Below are positions 11,145-22,800 of a DNA stretch of 64,000 nucleotides, piece after piece. The stretch's first letter is position 1, and the number at the start of each line of letters is the position of its first letter. The position numbers and the translations under genes are program-made. The stretch lies in assembly GCF_038502225.1 (NCBI RefSeq), contig NC_091355.1, positions 14,026,041 through 14,090,040 on the forward strand. The letters run 5' to 3'. The notes below the pieces were generated by a model. The model searched no databases. It was not told the origin of the DNA and saw only the letters and a program-made list of their open reading frames with translations. This stretch comes from Cherax quadricarinatus. Taxonomy: Eukaryota > Arthropoda > Malacostraca > Decapoda > Parastacidae.

Positions 11145-11565
11145 GGTAGAGATAAATGAGACACTTGTGCATCATTTGGGTATCTATTCTGGTGGAAAAT
11201 GGGAAATTGAGGTAATCAGTCCCTCAGCTTGGAGTCGATGTGTTCAGTCCATCAATCGTGATAAAAGTGCAGCATATTCACGGAGATGGAGCTTATATAC
11301 TGATGACTGATGAGGTGAAGCAGTGGTAGGCGGCGTCACCAGTGGAGATACCCACCTCGTCTGTCACCAGTACATAAACTCCATCTCTGTGAATATGCTG
11401 GTCTTATTTTTATCAAGATTGATGGACGGAACACATCGACTTCAGGCTGAGGGACTGATTAACTTAACTCCCCATCCTCCACCTCTCTCTGCATTGAACT
11501 GAAGAAGTCACTGTATGACGAAAACGTTTCCAGAATAAAGATACCAAAATGTTGCACAAGTCTCT
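11145..11565. mobile_element. Large fold-back element
   Basis: The left arm has TTGTGCATCATTTGGGTATC, GAGGTAATCAGTCCCTCAGC, GTCGATGTGTTCAGTCCATC and ATATTCACGGAGATGGAG. The right arm carries the reverse complements CTCCATCTCTGTGAATAT, GGACGGAACACATCGACTTC, GCTGAGGGACTGATTAAC and GATACCAAAATGTTGCACAA. Arms are about 190 bp. Single-arm relatives occur at 25540-25695 and 54005-54300. Confidence 0.88.
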
Positions 11566-11675
11566 CATTCACCAATTTGTCGGTGTTCTAAGCCATTTAA
11601 TCAGTCTTAAGAGGCAGAAGGAAGAGCCGAGGTTCGACCTCTGCAATAACAGATAGGTACGACTTCCTGCCCTCC

Positions 11676-11796
<121 letters not shown>

Positions 11797-11823
11797 ACTC
11801 TTTCCACAAGCATGTATACAATA

Positions 11824-11930
11824 TGACTCACGAAATCGTAATGATTACCAACAAACCCCGGAACGGATGGGGATCAAACCCATGGCGAGTGAGTCTTAAA
11901 ATTCACATGCCAGTGTGCTAACAACTCTTC
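11824..11930 (-). mobile_element. tRNA-related SINE fragment, minus orientation
   Basis: GACTCACGAAATCGTAATGA, then CAACAAACC and GGATGGGGATCAAACCCATG match the 5402-5540 element; the last piece is an inverted B-box. Confidence 0.65.
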
Positions 11931-12252
11931 TGATTTCGACTTGCTTGATGCAACTTCTCGGAGTTTTGAAAACCAATTGGATGGTTAAAAATATCTCATG
12001 TGAATAAACAGAGTATTAGACTTGTCCAGTTCTCATGCTATATTGATGAATATGTAATCTTAGTTTAAGATTTTTTTTCGGAGCAACTCTGTGGACGAAA
12101 TATTTTACGAAAACAGTAGTATATATGTGAATTTAAGTTGGTGGAAAGTGAAAAAGGTCGTTCATGAGCGAGACAGTGTACTAACAGCGGCCGACCGACA
12201 TTTTTGGGGTGACCGTTAACGTGGGTGAGAATAATACAACTGACCAGAAAAA

Positions 12253-12483
12253 ACATGGGGAGGTATAAAGGCGTTAAGACATGGGGAGGTATAAAGGCGT
12301 TAAGACATGGGGAGGTATAAAGGCGTTAAGAAATGGGGAGGTATAAAGGCGTTAAGACATGGGGAGGTATAAAGGCGTTAAGACATGGGGAGGTATAAAG
12401 GCGTTAAGACATGGAGAAGTATAAAGGTGTTAACTCACTGGGAAGTATAAAGGCGTTAAGACATGGGGGAAGTATAAAGATGT
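12253..12483. repeat. 26-bp minisatellite containing TATAAAGG, about 9 copies
   Basis: Units carry ATGGGGAGGTATAAAGGCG and TTAAGAC. Later copies diverge (GGAGAAGTATAAAGG, GGGAAGTATAAAGG). It abuts the 28-bp array directly. Confidence 0.93.
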
Positions 12484-15400
12484 GAAGACCTCACCACCTT
12501 GTGAGGTCGTGGCCTCAGTCACCACCTGGTGAGGTCGTGGCCTCAGTCACCACCTGGTGAGGTCGTGGCCTCAGTCACCACCTGGTGAGGTCGTGGCCTC
12601 AGTCACCACCTGGTGAGGTCGTGGCCTCAGTCACCACCTGGTGAGGTCGTGGCCTCAGTCACCACCTGGTGAGGTCGTGGCCTCAGTCACCACCTGGTGA
12701 GGTCGTGGCCTCAGTCACCACCTGGTGAGGTCGTGGCCTCAGTCACCACCTGGTGAGGTCGTGGCCTCAGTCACCACCTGGTGAGGTCGTGGCCTCAGTC
12801 ACCACCTGGTGAGGTCGTGGCCTCAGTCGCCACCTGGTGAGGTCGTGGCCTCAGTCGCCACCTGGTGAGGTCGTGGCCTCAGTCGCCACCTGGTGAGGTC
12901 GTGGCCTCAGTCGCCACCTGGTGAGGTCGTGGCCTCAGTCGCCACCTGGTGAGGTCGTGGCCTCAGTCGCCACCTGGTGAGGTCGTGGCCTCAGTCGCCA
13001 CCTGGTGAGGTCGTGGCCTCAGTCGCCACCTGGTGAGGTCGTGGCCTCAGTCGCCACCTGGTGAGGTCGTGGCCTCAGTCGCCACCTGGTGAGGTCGTGG
13101 CCTCAGTCGCCACCTGGTGAGGTCGTGGCCTCAGTCGCCACCTGGTGAGGTCGTGGCCTCAGTCGCCACCTGGTGAGGTCGTGGCCTCAGTCGCCACCTG
13201 GTGAGGTCGTGGCCTCAGTCGCCACCTGGTGAGGTCGTGGCCTCAGTCGCCACCTGGTGAGGTCGTGGCCTCAGTCGCCACCTGGTGAGGTCGTGGCCTC
13301 AGTCGCCACCTGGTGAGGTCGTGGCCTCAGTCGCCACCTGGTGAGGTCGTGGCCTCAGTCGCCACCTGGTGAGGTCGTGGCCTCAGTCGCCACCTGGTGA
13401 GGTCGTGGCCTCAGTCGCCACCTGGTGAGGTCGTGGCCTCAGTCGCCACCTGGTGAGGTCGTGGCCTCAGTCGCCACCTGGTGAGGTCGTGGCCTCAGTC
13501 GCCACCTGGTGAGGTCGTGGCCTCAGTCGCCACCTGGTGAGGTCGTGGCCTCAGTCGCCACCTGGTGAGGTCGTGGCCTCAGTCGCCACCTGGTGAGGTC
13601 GTGGCCTCAGTCGCCACCTGGTGAGGTCGTGGCCTCAGTCGCCACCTGGTGAGGTCGTGGCCTCAGTCGCCGCCTGGTGAGGTCGTGGCCTCAGTCGCCG
13701 CCTGGTGAGGTCGTGGCCTCAGTCGCCACCTGGTGAGGTCGTGGCCTCAGTCGCCGCCTGGTGAGGTCGTGGCCTCAGTCGCCGCCTGGTGAGGTCGTGG
13801 CCTCAGTCGCCGCCTGGTGAGGTCGTGGCCTCAGTCGCCGCCTGGTGAGGTCGTGGCCTCAGTCGCCGCCTGGTGAGGTCGTGGCCTCAGTCGCCGCCTG
13901 GTGAGGTCGTGGCCTCAGTCGCCGCCTGGTGAGGTCGTGGCCTCAGTCGCCGCCTGGTGAGGTCGTGGCCTCAGTCGCCGCCTGGTGAGGTCGTGGCCTC
14001 AGTCGCCGCCTGGTGAGGTCGTGGCCTCAGTCGCCGCCTGGTGAGGTCGTGGCCTCAGTCGCCGCCTGGTGAGGTCGTGGCCTCAGTCGCCGCCTGGTGA
14101 GGTCGTGGCCTCAGTCGCCACCTGGTGAGGTCGTGGCCTCAGTCACCACCTGGTGAGGTCGTGGCCTCAGTCACCACCTGGTGAGGTCGTGGCCTCAGTC
14201 ACCACCTGGTGAGGTCGTGGCCTCAGTCACCACCTGGTGAGGTCGTGGCCTCAGTCACCACCTGGTGAGGTCGTGGCCTCAGTCACCACCTGGTGAGGTC
14301 GTGGCCTCAGTCACCACCTGGTGAGGTCGTGGCCTCAGTCACCACCTGGTGAGGTCGTGGCCTCAGCCACCACCTGGTGAGGTCGTGGCCTCAGCCACCA
14401 CCTGGTGAGGTCGTGGCCTCAGTCACCACCTGGTGAGGTCGTGGCCTCAGTCACCACCTGGTGAGGTCGTGGCCTCAGCCACCACCTGGTGAGGTCGTGG
14501 CCTCAGTCACCACCTGGTGAGGTCGTGGCCTCAGTCACCACCTGGTGAGGTCGTGGCCTCAGTCACCACCTGGTGAGGTCGTGGCCTCAGTCACCAGATG
14601 GTGAGGTCGTGGCCTCAGTCACCACCTGGTGAGGTCGTGGCCTCAGTCACCACCTGGTGAGGTCGTGGCCTCAGTCGCCACCTGGTGAGGTCGTGGCCTC
14701 AGTCGCCGCCTGGTGAGGTCGTGGCCTCAGTCGCCACCTGGTGAGGTCGTGGCCTCAGTCGCCACCTGGTGAGGTCGTGGCCTCAGTCACCACCTGGTGA
14801 GGTCGTGGCCTCAGTCACCACCTAGTGAGGTCGTGGCCTCAGTCACCACCTAGTGAGGTCGTGGCCTCAGTCACCACCTGGTGAGGTCGTGGCCTCAGTC
14901 ACCACCTAGTGAGGTCGTGGCCTCAGTCACCACCTAGTGAGGTCGTGGCCTCAGTCACCACCTAGTGAGGTCGTGGCCTCAGTCACCACCTAGTGAGGTC
15001 GTGGCCTCAGTCACCACCTAGTGAGGTCGTGGCCTCAGTCACCACCTAGTGAGGTCGTGGCCTCAGTCACCACCTGGTGAGGTCGTGGTCTCAGTCACCA
15101 CCTGGTGAGGTCGTGGTCTCAGTCACCACCTGGTGAGGTCGTGGTCTCAGTCACCACCTGGTGAGGTCGTGGCCTCAGTCACCACCTGGTGAGGTCGTGG
15201 CCTCAGTCACCACCTAGTGAGGTCGTGGCCTCAGTCACCACCTGGTGAGGTCGTGGCCTCAGTCACCACCTGGTGAGGTCGTGGCCTCAGCCACCACCTG
15301 GTGAGGTCGTGGCCTCAGTCACCACCTGGTGAGGTCGTGGCCTCAGTCACCACCTAGTGAGGTCGTGGCCTCAGTCACCACCTAGTGAGGTCGTGGCCTC

Positions 15401-15812
15401 AGTCACCACCTAGTGAGGTCGTGGCCTCAGTCACCACCTAGTGAGGTCGTGGCCTCAGTCACCACCTAGTGAGGTCGTGGCCTCAGTCACCACCTAGTGA
15501 GGTCGTGGCCTCAGTCACCACCTAGTGAGGTCGTGGCCTCAGCCACCACCTGGTGAGGTCGTGGCCTCAGTCACCACCTGGTGAGGTCGTGGCCTCAGTC
15601 ACCACCTGGTGAGGTCGTGGCCTCAGTCACCACCTGGTGAGGTCGTGGCCTCAGTCACCACCTAGTGAGGTCGTGGCCTCAGTCACCACCTAGTGAGGTC
15701 GTGGCCTCAGTCACCACCTAGTGAGGTCGTGGCCTCAGTCACCACCTAGTGAGGTCGTGGCCTCAGTCACCACCTGGTGAGGTCGTGGCCTCAGTCACCA
15801 CCTAGTGAGGTT
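12484..15812. repeat. 28-bp minisatellite, about 118 copies, 3.3 kb
   Basis: Head-to-tail units made of TCACCACCTGGTGA followed by GGTCGTGGCCTCAG. Each unit can form two small hairpins (TCACC/GGTGA and GAGG/CCTC). Variants are spatially ordered: TCACCACC at the left (to about 12830), TCGCCACC (about 12830-13660), TCGCCGCC in the core (about 13660-14110), TCACCACC again (about 14130-14660), a short TCGCC island (about 14670-14780), then copies with CCTAGTG replacing CCTGGTG (from about 14820). G+C is about 64 percent, against AT-rich flanks. Not a CRISPR array: there are no unique spacers. Confidence 0.97.
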
Positions 15813-17333
15813 GTGTTCTCTGGAGAGGTTGTTGTCCCAGTCACTATCATCAATTTATTCAACCCCCTTAATTAATTTTCACACGTGGTATATAAATTAT
15901 CTTTGTGAAAAGACTTCAGAAATGTAATTATTTATTATTAATTATGTATTATTAATTTGAGAGATCTATACCCCTTTACCTATCTGCAATTTTGAACAAT
16001 GTAAGACTCAAACATAGTAACTATAAACAGTGAAACAATATGAAGTAATCATTAATATTATTGCAAAGACTTGGGAAATGTTAATAGTTTGAAGATTTAC
16101 GCTTGTCGAGGTTCTTTTGTTAAGTTGGTTCTCATGTGTTTTCTTTTGATATTTTGTTTATTCTAAAATAAGTTGTATTATTTCATTAGTCTGTGAATGT
16201 TTAATATTCAAGAGTTATAGTTTATTGTAATAAATACTTTTAGTATTAATAAAAGATAATAAATTGGTTTAAGGCATTGTTAAGAATGTTTGAAGTTTGA
16301 TATAGATGGTGGTCTCTAAACTTAGTTCAATATTAGAAGGGAGGGAGACAGAGACCGAGGCATCGGTCAACAGGGTTTAGTTTTAACAACTTACCGGAAA
16401 GCTTTTGTAACTGAACAAATTACAAAAGTAATGAACTATTTACATTTTATATCTAAAGTCATCGTAATTTTCATTGAACTTGATCCTAAGTAGATGGATG
16501 GTAAGTTTAACTCGTTTAAAATTTATATACAACTATTGGGCAATCTGGCTGTGTTATACCACTTTAGTTATTGATAATTATAGTTGCTGGAAGTGATATT
16601 AAATGACGTGTCGGCCTCTTATGGGTATCGGACGCAAAGTAAAGACAACTAAGGTATGTCATGGACTGGTAACAGGTTGCTATTTAATATTGGTTCAGGT
16701 CAACAGACGAGCAGCCTCTGTTGTGGGCATTATTTTTCAGTCAGCTTATGTTTAGTAGCGGTAAACTTGAGAAGAAGCACCAGCTTTAAACCGAGACAAG
16801 CTGAGTATTGGTTGTCCCTGTGTGGCAGTGGCACTGGGCAGAGTGCACTTGGAAGCCAGTATGAATGTGTTAAGCTGGCATTTACTCATGGTGTGATCTA
16901 CCATGTGAACGCCCACCTGAAATGACTTGGGGGTCAACAGTAAATCCGGGAAGTACTCTATTTAAATTGTAAAATTTGTAGTATATTTTCATTCATCCTT
17001 GAGACATGCGTATGGGATCTATAGAGGTGCGGCCATTTAATATATTAATTTTCTCCTGGAATAGTAAAAAAATATGATAGGCAGAGCAGTAGGTTTCCCA
17101 AGGCCTGCGCTTCCCTTTGGGCTAGTATCTATCAGAATTGGTACCTTTATTCTATATGTCCTACATTACTCCTATTGATCTTTCCTGCTCTAATCCACGT
17201 TCTTGTCTCTTCCTTCGTACTACTACTAAGAGCAGGTGGTGGCAGCTTATATTTACTGAGGTATTTACCAAGCTTTCTCTCTCGTTCCTTCTCCCTTGTT
17301 TGTGTTTCTTTACCCCCGACTTTAGCTTGCAGG
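15813..17333. other. AT-rich intergenic DNA, no gene recognised
   Basis: Unique-looking AT-rich sequence. A frame at 16656-16925 and its minus-strand shadow have no recognisable domain. I looked here for the missing laccase first exon (Met, hydrophobic segment, donor in phase 1) and did not see a convincing one. Confidence 0.5.
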
Positions 17334-17632
17334 AGATAAGATAAGATAAGATTTCGTTCGGATTTTTAACCCCGGAGGGTTAGCCACCCAGGATAACCCA
17401 AGAAAGTCAGTGCGTCATCGAGGACTGTAACTTATTTCCATTGGGGTCCTTAATCTTGTCCCCCAGGATGCGACCCACACCAGTCGACTAACACCCAGGT
17501 ACCTATTTGCTGCTAGGTGAACAGGACAACAGGTGTAAGGAAACGTGTCGAAATGTTTCCACCCGCCGGGAATCGAACCCGGGCCCTCCGTGTGTGAAGC
17601 GGGAGCTTTAGCCACCAGGCCACCGGGCCATG
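17334..17632 (-). mobile_element. tRNA-derived SINE, near full length, minus orientation
   Basis: Reading the minus strand: a tRNA-like head with CCGGTGGCCTGGTGGCTAAA and GGGTTCGATTCCCGGCGGGT (B box), a body with CACCTGTTGTCCTGTTCACC, CTGGGTGTTAGTCGACTGGT and GTGGGTCGCATCCTGGGGG, and a tail of ATCTT/TTATC repeats. It is very similar to the + copy at 24464-24756. As with other tRNA-derived SINEs, internal A and B boxes are expected to drive RNA polymerase III. Confidence 0.9.
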
Positions 17633-17639
17633 GCTTTAT

Positions 17640-18905
17640 ACAACGTGCTAAACCCAAGGTCGTATTGGTATGTCCACTTCTTCATTTGGTAGGGTCATAC
17701 CTGGGAGGTTGTCGCCCCAGTCCCACTTGGTGAGGCCCAGTTTTCCCAATTCAGTCATGCTCTTTCGAAGGCTGCAATAGCCTTGTAGTTCTTATACAGT
17801 CCCAGTTCACTCACATCTGCTGAATGCTGCCGTGATATGCTAATGCACTTTTCTCGGCTTTTATTAAGCTGTTCTTGATTTTGAAGATCTGATTAATTTA
17901 CAAAAATAAGTTTTACACTGAAAATCAAAACAATTCTCTATTCACGACTCACCTCTACATTATTCCAAATTTATTCCATCTTGTTCTATTTTGTTTTCAT
18001 TCCCTCAATGATTGACCAAATGGAATGAAGTCAACAAAAACGTTTTTGATTTCTTCAGACAAGGTGAATCTCAACAAATGTAACAATTATCGACATCTAC
18101 TCAATGTTGGTATTGTCAGGAGTTGCATAAAATAAGACACTTCAAGACTGACGAAATATTGATCTTAACGTACTCTGGCTCCCAAAAGGTTATTCAACTC
18201 GTTTTTAATGTCTGGAGAAAATTATGTCAAGAAACCAGGTTTTCCAGAAACTATATTTAGATGTTGTCTCATAACAGGATCAAATTTTTGCCAAATAATT
18301 CAACAAAGCCAGAAAAATTTCCTGGATAATTATCACTGACAGGAGCTCACGATGACCTAGGAAAGGCAGTTTCTGCTGAGCCACAGTCGGACTTGTCACA
18401 ACGATTCGTTCAAGAATGTCGGTTTATTTTTTCCTAATTTAGTAATTTAATGTAGACAGTCATCAATTATCCCACGTTTATTCAAACCACGTTCCAACTT
18501 CTACAGATACAGAGTGATGCACAGGATTGCTATTTCTACAGCCACCACCACTACTTCTACAGCCACCACCACTACTTCTACTGCAACTACTTATACTACA
18601 AAAATTTCTCTTTTACCCCTCTCCCTCCCTTAAATATATTCTGGCCTTCTTCTCTCGCTTCAGTGTGACTTGGCAATGGTCCAGGATGGACCAGGCATAA
18701 GGTTTTAACATGATTATGTATATTATATATTGCTACTTTTATTGAGAAAACTGCCCTTGCACGTACTTACATTGTTGGGTAATGTCTAGCAATTTTCAGA
18801 AGAACATAAGGAGGAACACTGCAGCAGACATACTGGCCAATACTAGGCAAATCCTCCGCAAACCCAAACCCACTAACAAAAATATATGCCCAGCCCATTT
18901 TCAAT
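17640..18905. other. Intergenic DNA, no gene recognised
   Basis: Mostly unique AT-rich sequence. A short Thr-codon-like triplet tract (GCCACCACCACTACTTCTAC, twice) lies at 18535-18590. No start codon and signal-peptide exon found. Confidence 0.45.
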
Positions 18906-18909
18906 GTTA

Positions 18910-19078
18910 CTCAAGGAGGTTAGGTTAGGTAAGGTTCGTCAGGAAACAGGAAAAGAGTTTCCTGACGCGGGTCTTAGTCAGATGACCCAGCTTTGGAGCT
19001 TTTGGTCATCTGACCGAGACCTTCCGCTGGCTTACCGGTCCACCCCTTCAAAAATTATGGTTATTTATAACCATTTAG
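18910..19078 (+). mobile_element. Short dispersed repeat (about 150 bp), plus orientation
   Basis: Reverse complement of the 3885-4036 element: AAGGTTCGTCAGGAAACAGG, GACGCGGGTCTTAGTCAGAT, GGTCATCTGACCGAGACCTT and CCGCTGGCTTACCGGTCCA. An open frame here is repeat-derived. Confidence 0.82.
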
Positions 19079-19747
19079 TAGTAGTTTTACTCAAGGAATA
19101 AGCTTTAAAAACCATATTAACTGTGTACAAGTCCCACTCAAATCCAACCCCACATAAAGCTCAGTACTTCAATACTTTCCTTTTTATTGTACTGCGCCGC
19201 TGTTGTTGCCACACCTTGGACTGTGTAACCCTGGGCGGCCAGACAGCATCCCCCCCCCCCACTCACCTTAGATGCGCCACTCTCATTTCTTAATTATGTT
19301 TTTGACTGTAGCTTCATTTTTGAGCTTGACTATGACATTAAAATGCTGAGGAGCTAGACTTAATCTGAATATAAACTAATCCTTCCAAAATACTTCAATA
19401 GTACCCTAAAATGAGAGCGAGCCTCGTTATATAATTAAACCACGAAACAAGTGGTACTGAAAAATTTACCAAAGTGCGACCAGCTGAGATTAGATCCTGC
19501 GACACATTCTCCCGCCTCAAGAGACAGAACAACGTTCACATTGCCTTATCCACTTAACCAGCGATCCACCGATCACACCCAGCGGATCTAGGTGTTATTT
19601 GTGATCGGAGGACATGTATATTTCTTAGGGTCATATTATATTTTGTAGCCAAAAAAAAAAAAAAGACTAACTTGTCAATGTTCGCCATTTTATTTTGTTC
19701 CTATGTACTCATCATTTAATAGAGATATCTGTGCTTTCTGCCGACAG

Positions 19748-19860
19748 AGACACTGACACACAGTATAGTAGACACAGCGGAGACACTGGAGGATCTGTCA
19801 CACCCTTGCACCAGAGAGTGTGCGACGGGTGACTTCAGGATCTGTCACTACACGTTCAAG
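19748..19860 (+). CDS. Laccase exon 1 of those visible (N-terminal Cys motif)
   Basis: Ends [21 protein letters not shown], the Cys-rich segment that precedes the first cupredoxin domain in arthropod laccases. Donor GTAGGT at 19861. The acceptor is taken as GCCGACAG ending at 19747, which leaves two bases before the first whole codon; CACACAG a few codons later is an alternative. No Met here, so a 5' exon is missing. Confidence 0.85.
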
Positions 19861-22800
19861 GTAGGTGACTTTCCTGAGCTAAGACATGAATTTCACTGTT
19901 TGTTTTAATAATTTTCTTATTGTTGTGGTTGATCAGTGTCCTCCGTGCGTCATCAGGAGCTATGCAATATTGCAAGAGCAGCAACAGGTAGACTGAGGGG
20001 AAGTTTTCTCTGAGGAAGGTAGCGTGAAGACTCCAGCATGGCCCCATCATGTCTGCTACGAATATCAGGCTACGAAGGAAGTCTATTTCGCAGCTCATTC
20101 TGATATAATTGTGCAGTGCTAAGTTGCTCATTCTGATGTAAGCAAAAACCGAAAAAGCTCAGCAGCACTTCCGGCACTCAGACGCCTGGTAGTTGAATAC
20201 AGTGGTCACTAAATCCTAAATTTATTTCTTCATAGAAAGATATGAAATTCCTGTGTCTCTGAGATTTGCTGCGGCCTCTACCTAAATTGACTATGTGAAA
20301 AAGACCTCATGCTTCTTCATCTAACCAACTAGCCCAATTAGCTCACCGTCAATTAAAATAAGGGAACATTTGAAATCCTCCATATTCATATAGTCAAATT
20401 ACAAGCTGCTTAAATGTCTGAACCTTTCGTACTAATATCCAAGAGTTGTATTTTGTACATGTGAATACGAGCATTTGGCCTAAGTCACTGATGTCAGTAC
20501 TATCGCGTAAGGTCAGTGAAAAGTATTCGCATTTCTTCATTATATTTTCAGTTCGAGAGAAGCTCGTTCACTAAGATTGTTTAGTTTTGTTGCTAGTGTT
20601 TGATCAGGCGATGACTTACGACTTTTCTGCAAATTAATCTTCCCAAAACGATTGTGCCCTTTTCACTTCACACTACTTTATCAATTTTCCATCCCTAAAT
20701 GAGGTATAAATATTTGTAAAAGTACCATGTACCAGTAATATGTTAGGTAAAAGGACACCTGAGCAAGTAGGGAAACAATTCATTATAGCTACAATTTCGC
20801 TCTCCAGTGCTTTATTATGCCCGAAAACAATGAACGTTGTGAAGGGTCTTCATGTAATGTCTACTGGAAATCTATTATTTTAGTATCCGACAACATGCAT
20901 AAATGTTAGTCGAATTACTGACAATGTTACGACACAAGAGCAACTGATGAGACATTTATCAGGGCTACGTAGTGAATTTTACTTCGGTATTACGGAATTA
21001 GGCAACAAAAAGACATTTAAAATTCTTTTACAGGTAGAATGGTACATCACTATGAGCAAGGCTTGTTATGATTGTCCTTTCAATATAACTGACTGTTCCC
21101 GTCGTCACTGTGCTGCTGCAGATGGGTATGAAAGGCCTCTCGTCACGGTGAACCGAAGGCTACCCGGACCGTCCATTCACGTGAGTAATGTCTCAACAAG
21201 ACGCAAATTTTTCCCGTTTAATTGGTTATCGCCACAGGAGTACCTATACGTGGTTGCCTGATTTATTTTCTTTAAAAATTTGGTTTGTAACTTGTGAACG
21301 CCTCACTCGATCGGTTTTAAACTTTCGACGCTGGTGCACTGTATCTAGAGAAAGGTTCATGAAACTCAGTAATGGCGCGTCCATCTGTTACTTGATGTTT
21401 GTAGTAGTAATGGTAAGGTGCTTGAATTTGAACGAGATTGTATCTACATATACTGTGTAGCTTAATTTTGTGAATGATTTAAATCTTAGTATAAGATGCA
21501 GACAAATTGGTTTAGAAAGACGCTTGAACAAACACTAGGACATATTTATTAGAAAACGTTTCGGTTCTGGGATCTTGATTAAGGTCCCAGAACCAAAACG
21601 TTTTCCAAGAAATATGTCCTAGTGTTTGCTCCTAGTGTTTGTCTTTCTAAATTAGTTTTGTAAATAAACTGTAATATATGAAATGATCGTGTTATTAAAG
21701 GTAGCTATGCACAGTGAGGTCTGACAAAGACTCATTGTGACTTCTATTCCGTTCTTTTGCGCTATCACTCTCAGTATAAACATAAGCTGCTAGTAAGCTA
21801 GCTGCTCAGGCGACAAAGAACATATGTAGGAAATAGCCACATTTTTCATGTACGACTATTACGGACCCTGACGCAAAACGGTGTCTTTTATCCTACAAAA
21901 TTCGGTTTTCTATTAAGCGAAGATAGGTTGCCGAAATGAGATTTTTTTTTCTGCACTCCACATTGTTTCTTTTAATTAATTTATGCAAACGAAGTATCGT
22001 TATAAGGGAGAGTCGTCAACACTGTCTTCTACCAGCATTTTAGTGGTTTAGGGGGCTGTATCGCAATTTTCCGCGCGCTGACAAAAAAAATCGAAAAATT
22101 ATGGAAATTGAGTTATTTATACCGAAAAATAGCTTAACTCTCTGGCAACACAATGGTACCAGAATGAATGTTCTACGACGTTTCTACAAGAAATTATAGT
22201 CATTTATATCAGGTATGGTGACGGCGATGTGGGTAGCGAGTCTGCTCACAGCCCGTATATTTTTTGGATTTTTTTCCTTGTTTTTTATCTCTTTTTCTTG
22301 CATTATTCTTTCTAATATAATAACTGACTATTTGGCATCATAAAACAGTAGGCGGAGCTTATCCATAGACTTAGAGACATCTGGGAACACTCGGCAGTGT
22401 TCCCGCTCCAGAGAGTGCCAGGAGAAATCACTTCATTATTACGCTTATGTCAGCTTATATATCAACTCTACGGCTTATTTATGTATCAGAATTAATCTAA
22501 TATGATATAATAAACACTATAAATAACATACAAACATGTTATATACTCAAGACTGAATAAAATAAGCCATAATATGGCGAGAGACCATCTGGAATATTTC
22601 GATATAAATGAGTTACTACTCTCATGTCGTATTCTTTGGTCTCTGAGTAAGAGAAAACGGTATTTTGAAGAGGTTAACTGCACTAGAACATCAGTTTACT
22701 AAGAAATACACCCAAACAAACGCGATTTTCGCGATTTTTTTTTTTTTTGAGACGGTGGGCCGGCCGGCGCTCCCGGCCGATATCTCGGAAGTAACTTATT

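Noticed and set aside
12484..15812. CRISPR-like regular array with 28-bp repeats
   Set aside because: Units are contiguous with no unique spacers, there are no cas genes, and the DNA is clearly eukaryotic. It is a minisatellite.
16656..19101. Search for the missing laccase start exon in nearby upstream open frames
   Set aside because: None combines a start Met, a hydrophobic signal segment and a phase-1 donor. The frame at 18886-19101 is a dispersed repeat, and the one at 17138-17344 lacks a signal-like layout.
21188..21460. Open frame overlapping the laccase exon 2 donor
   Set aside because: It runs through the GTGAGT donor and intron in another frame, with no conserved motifs.
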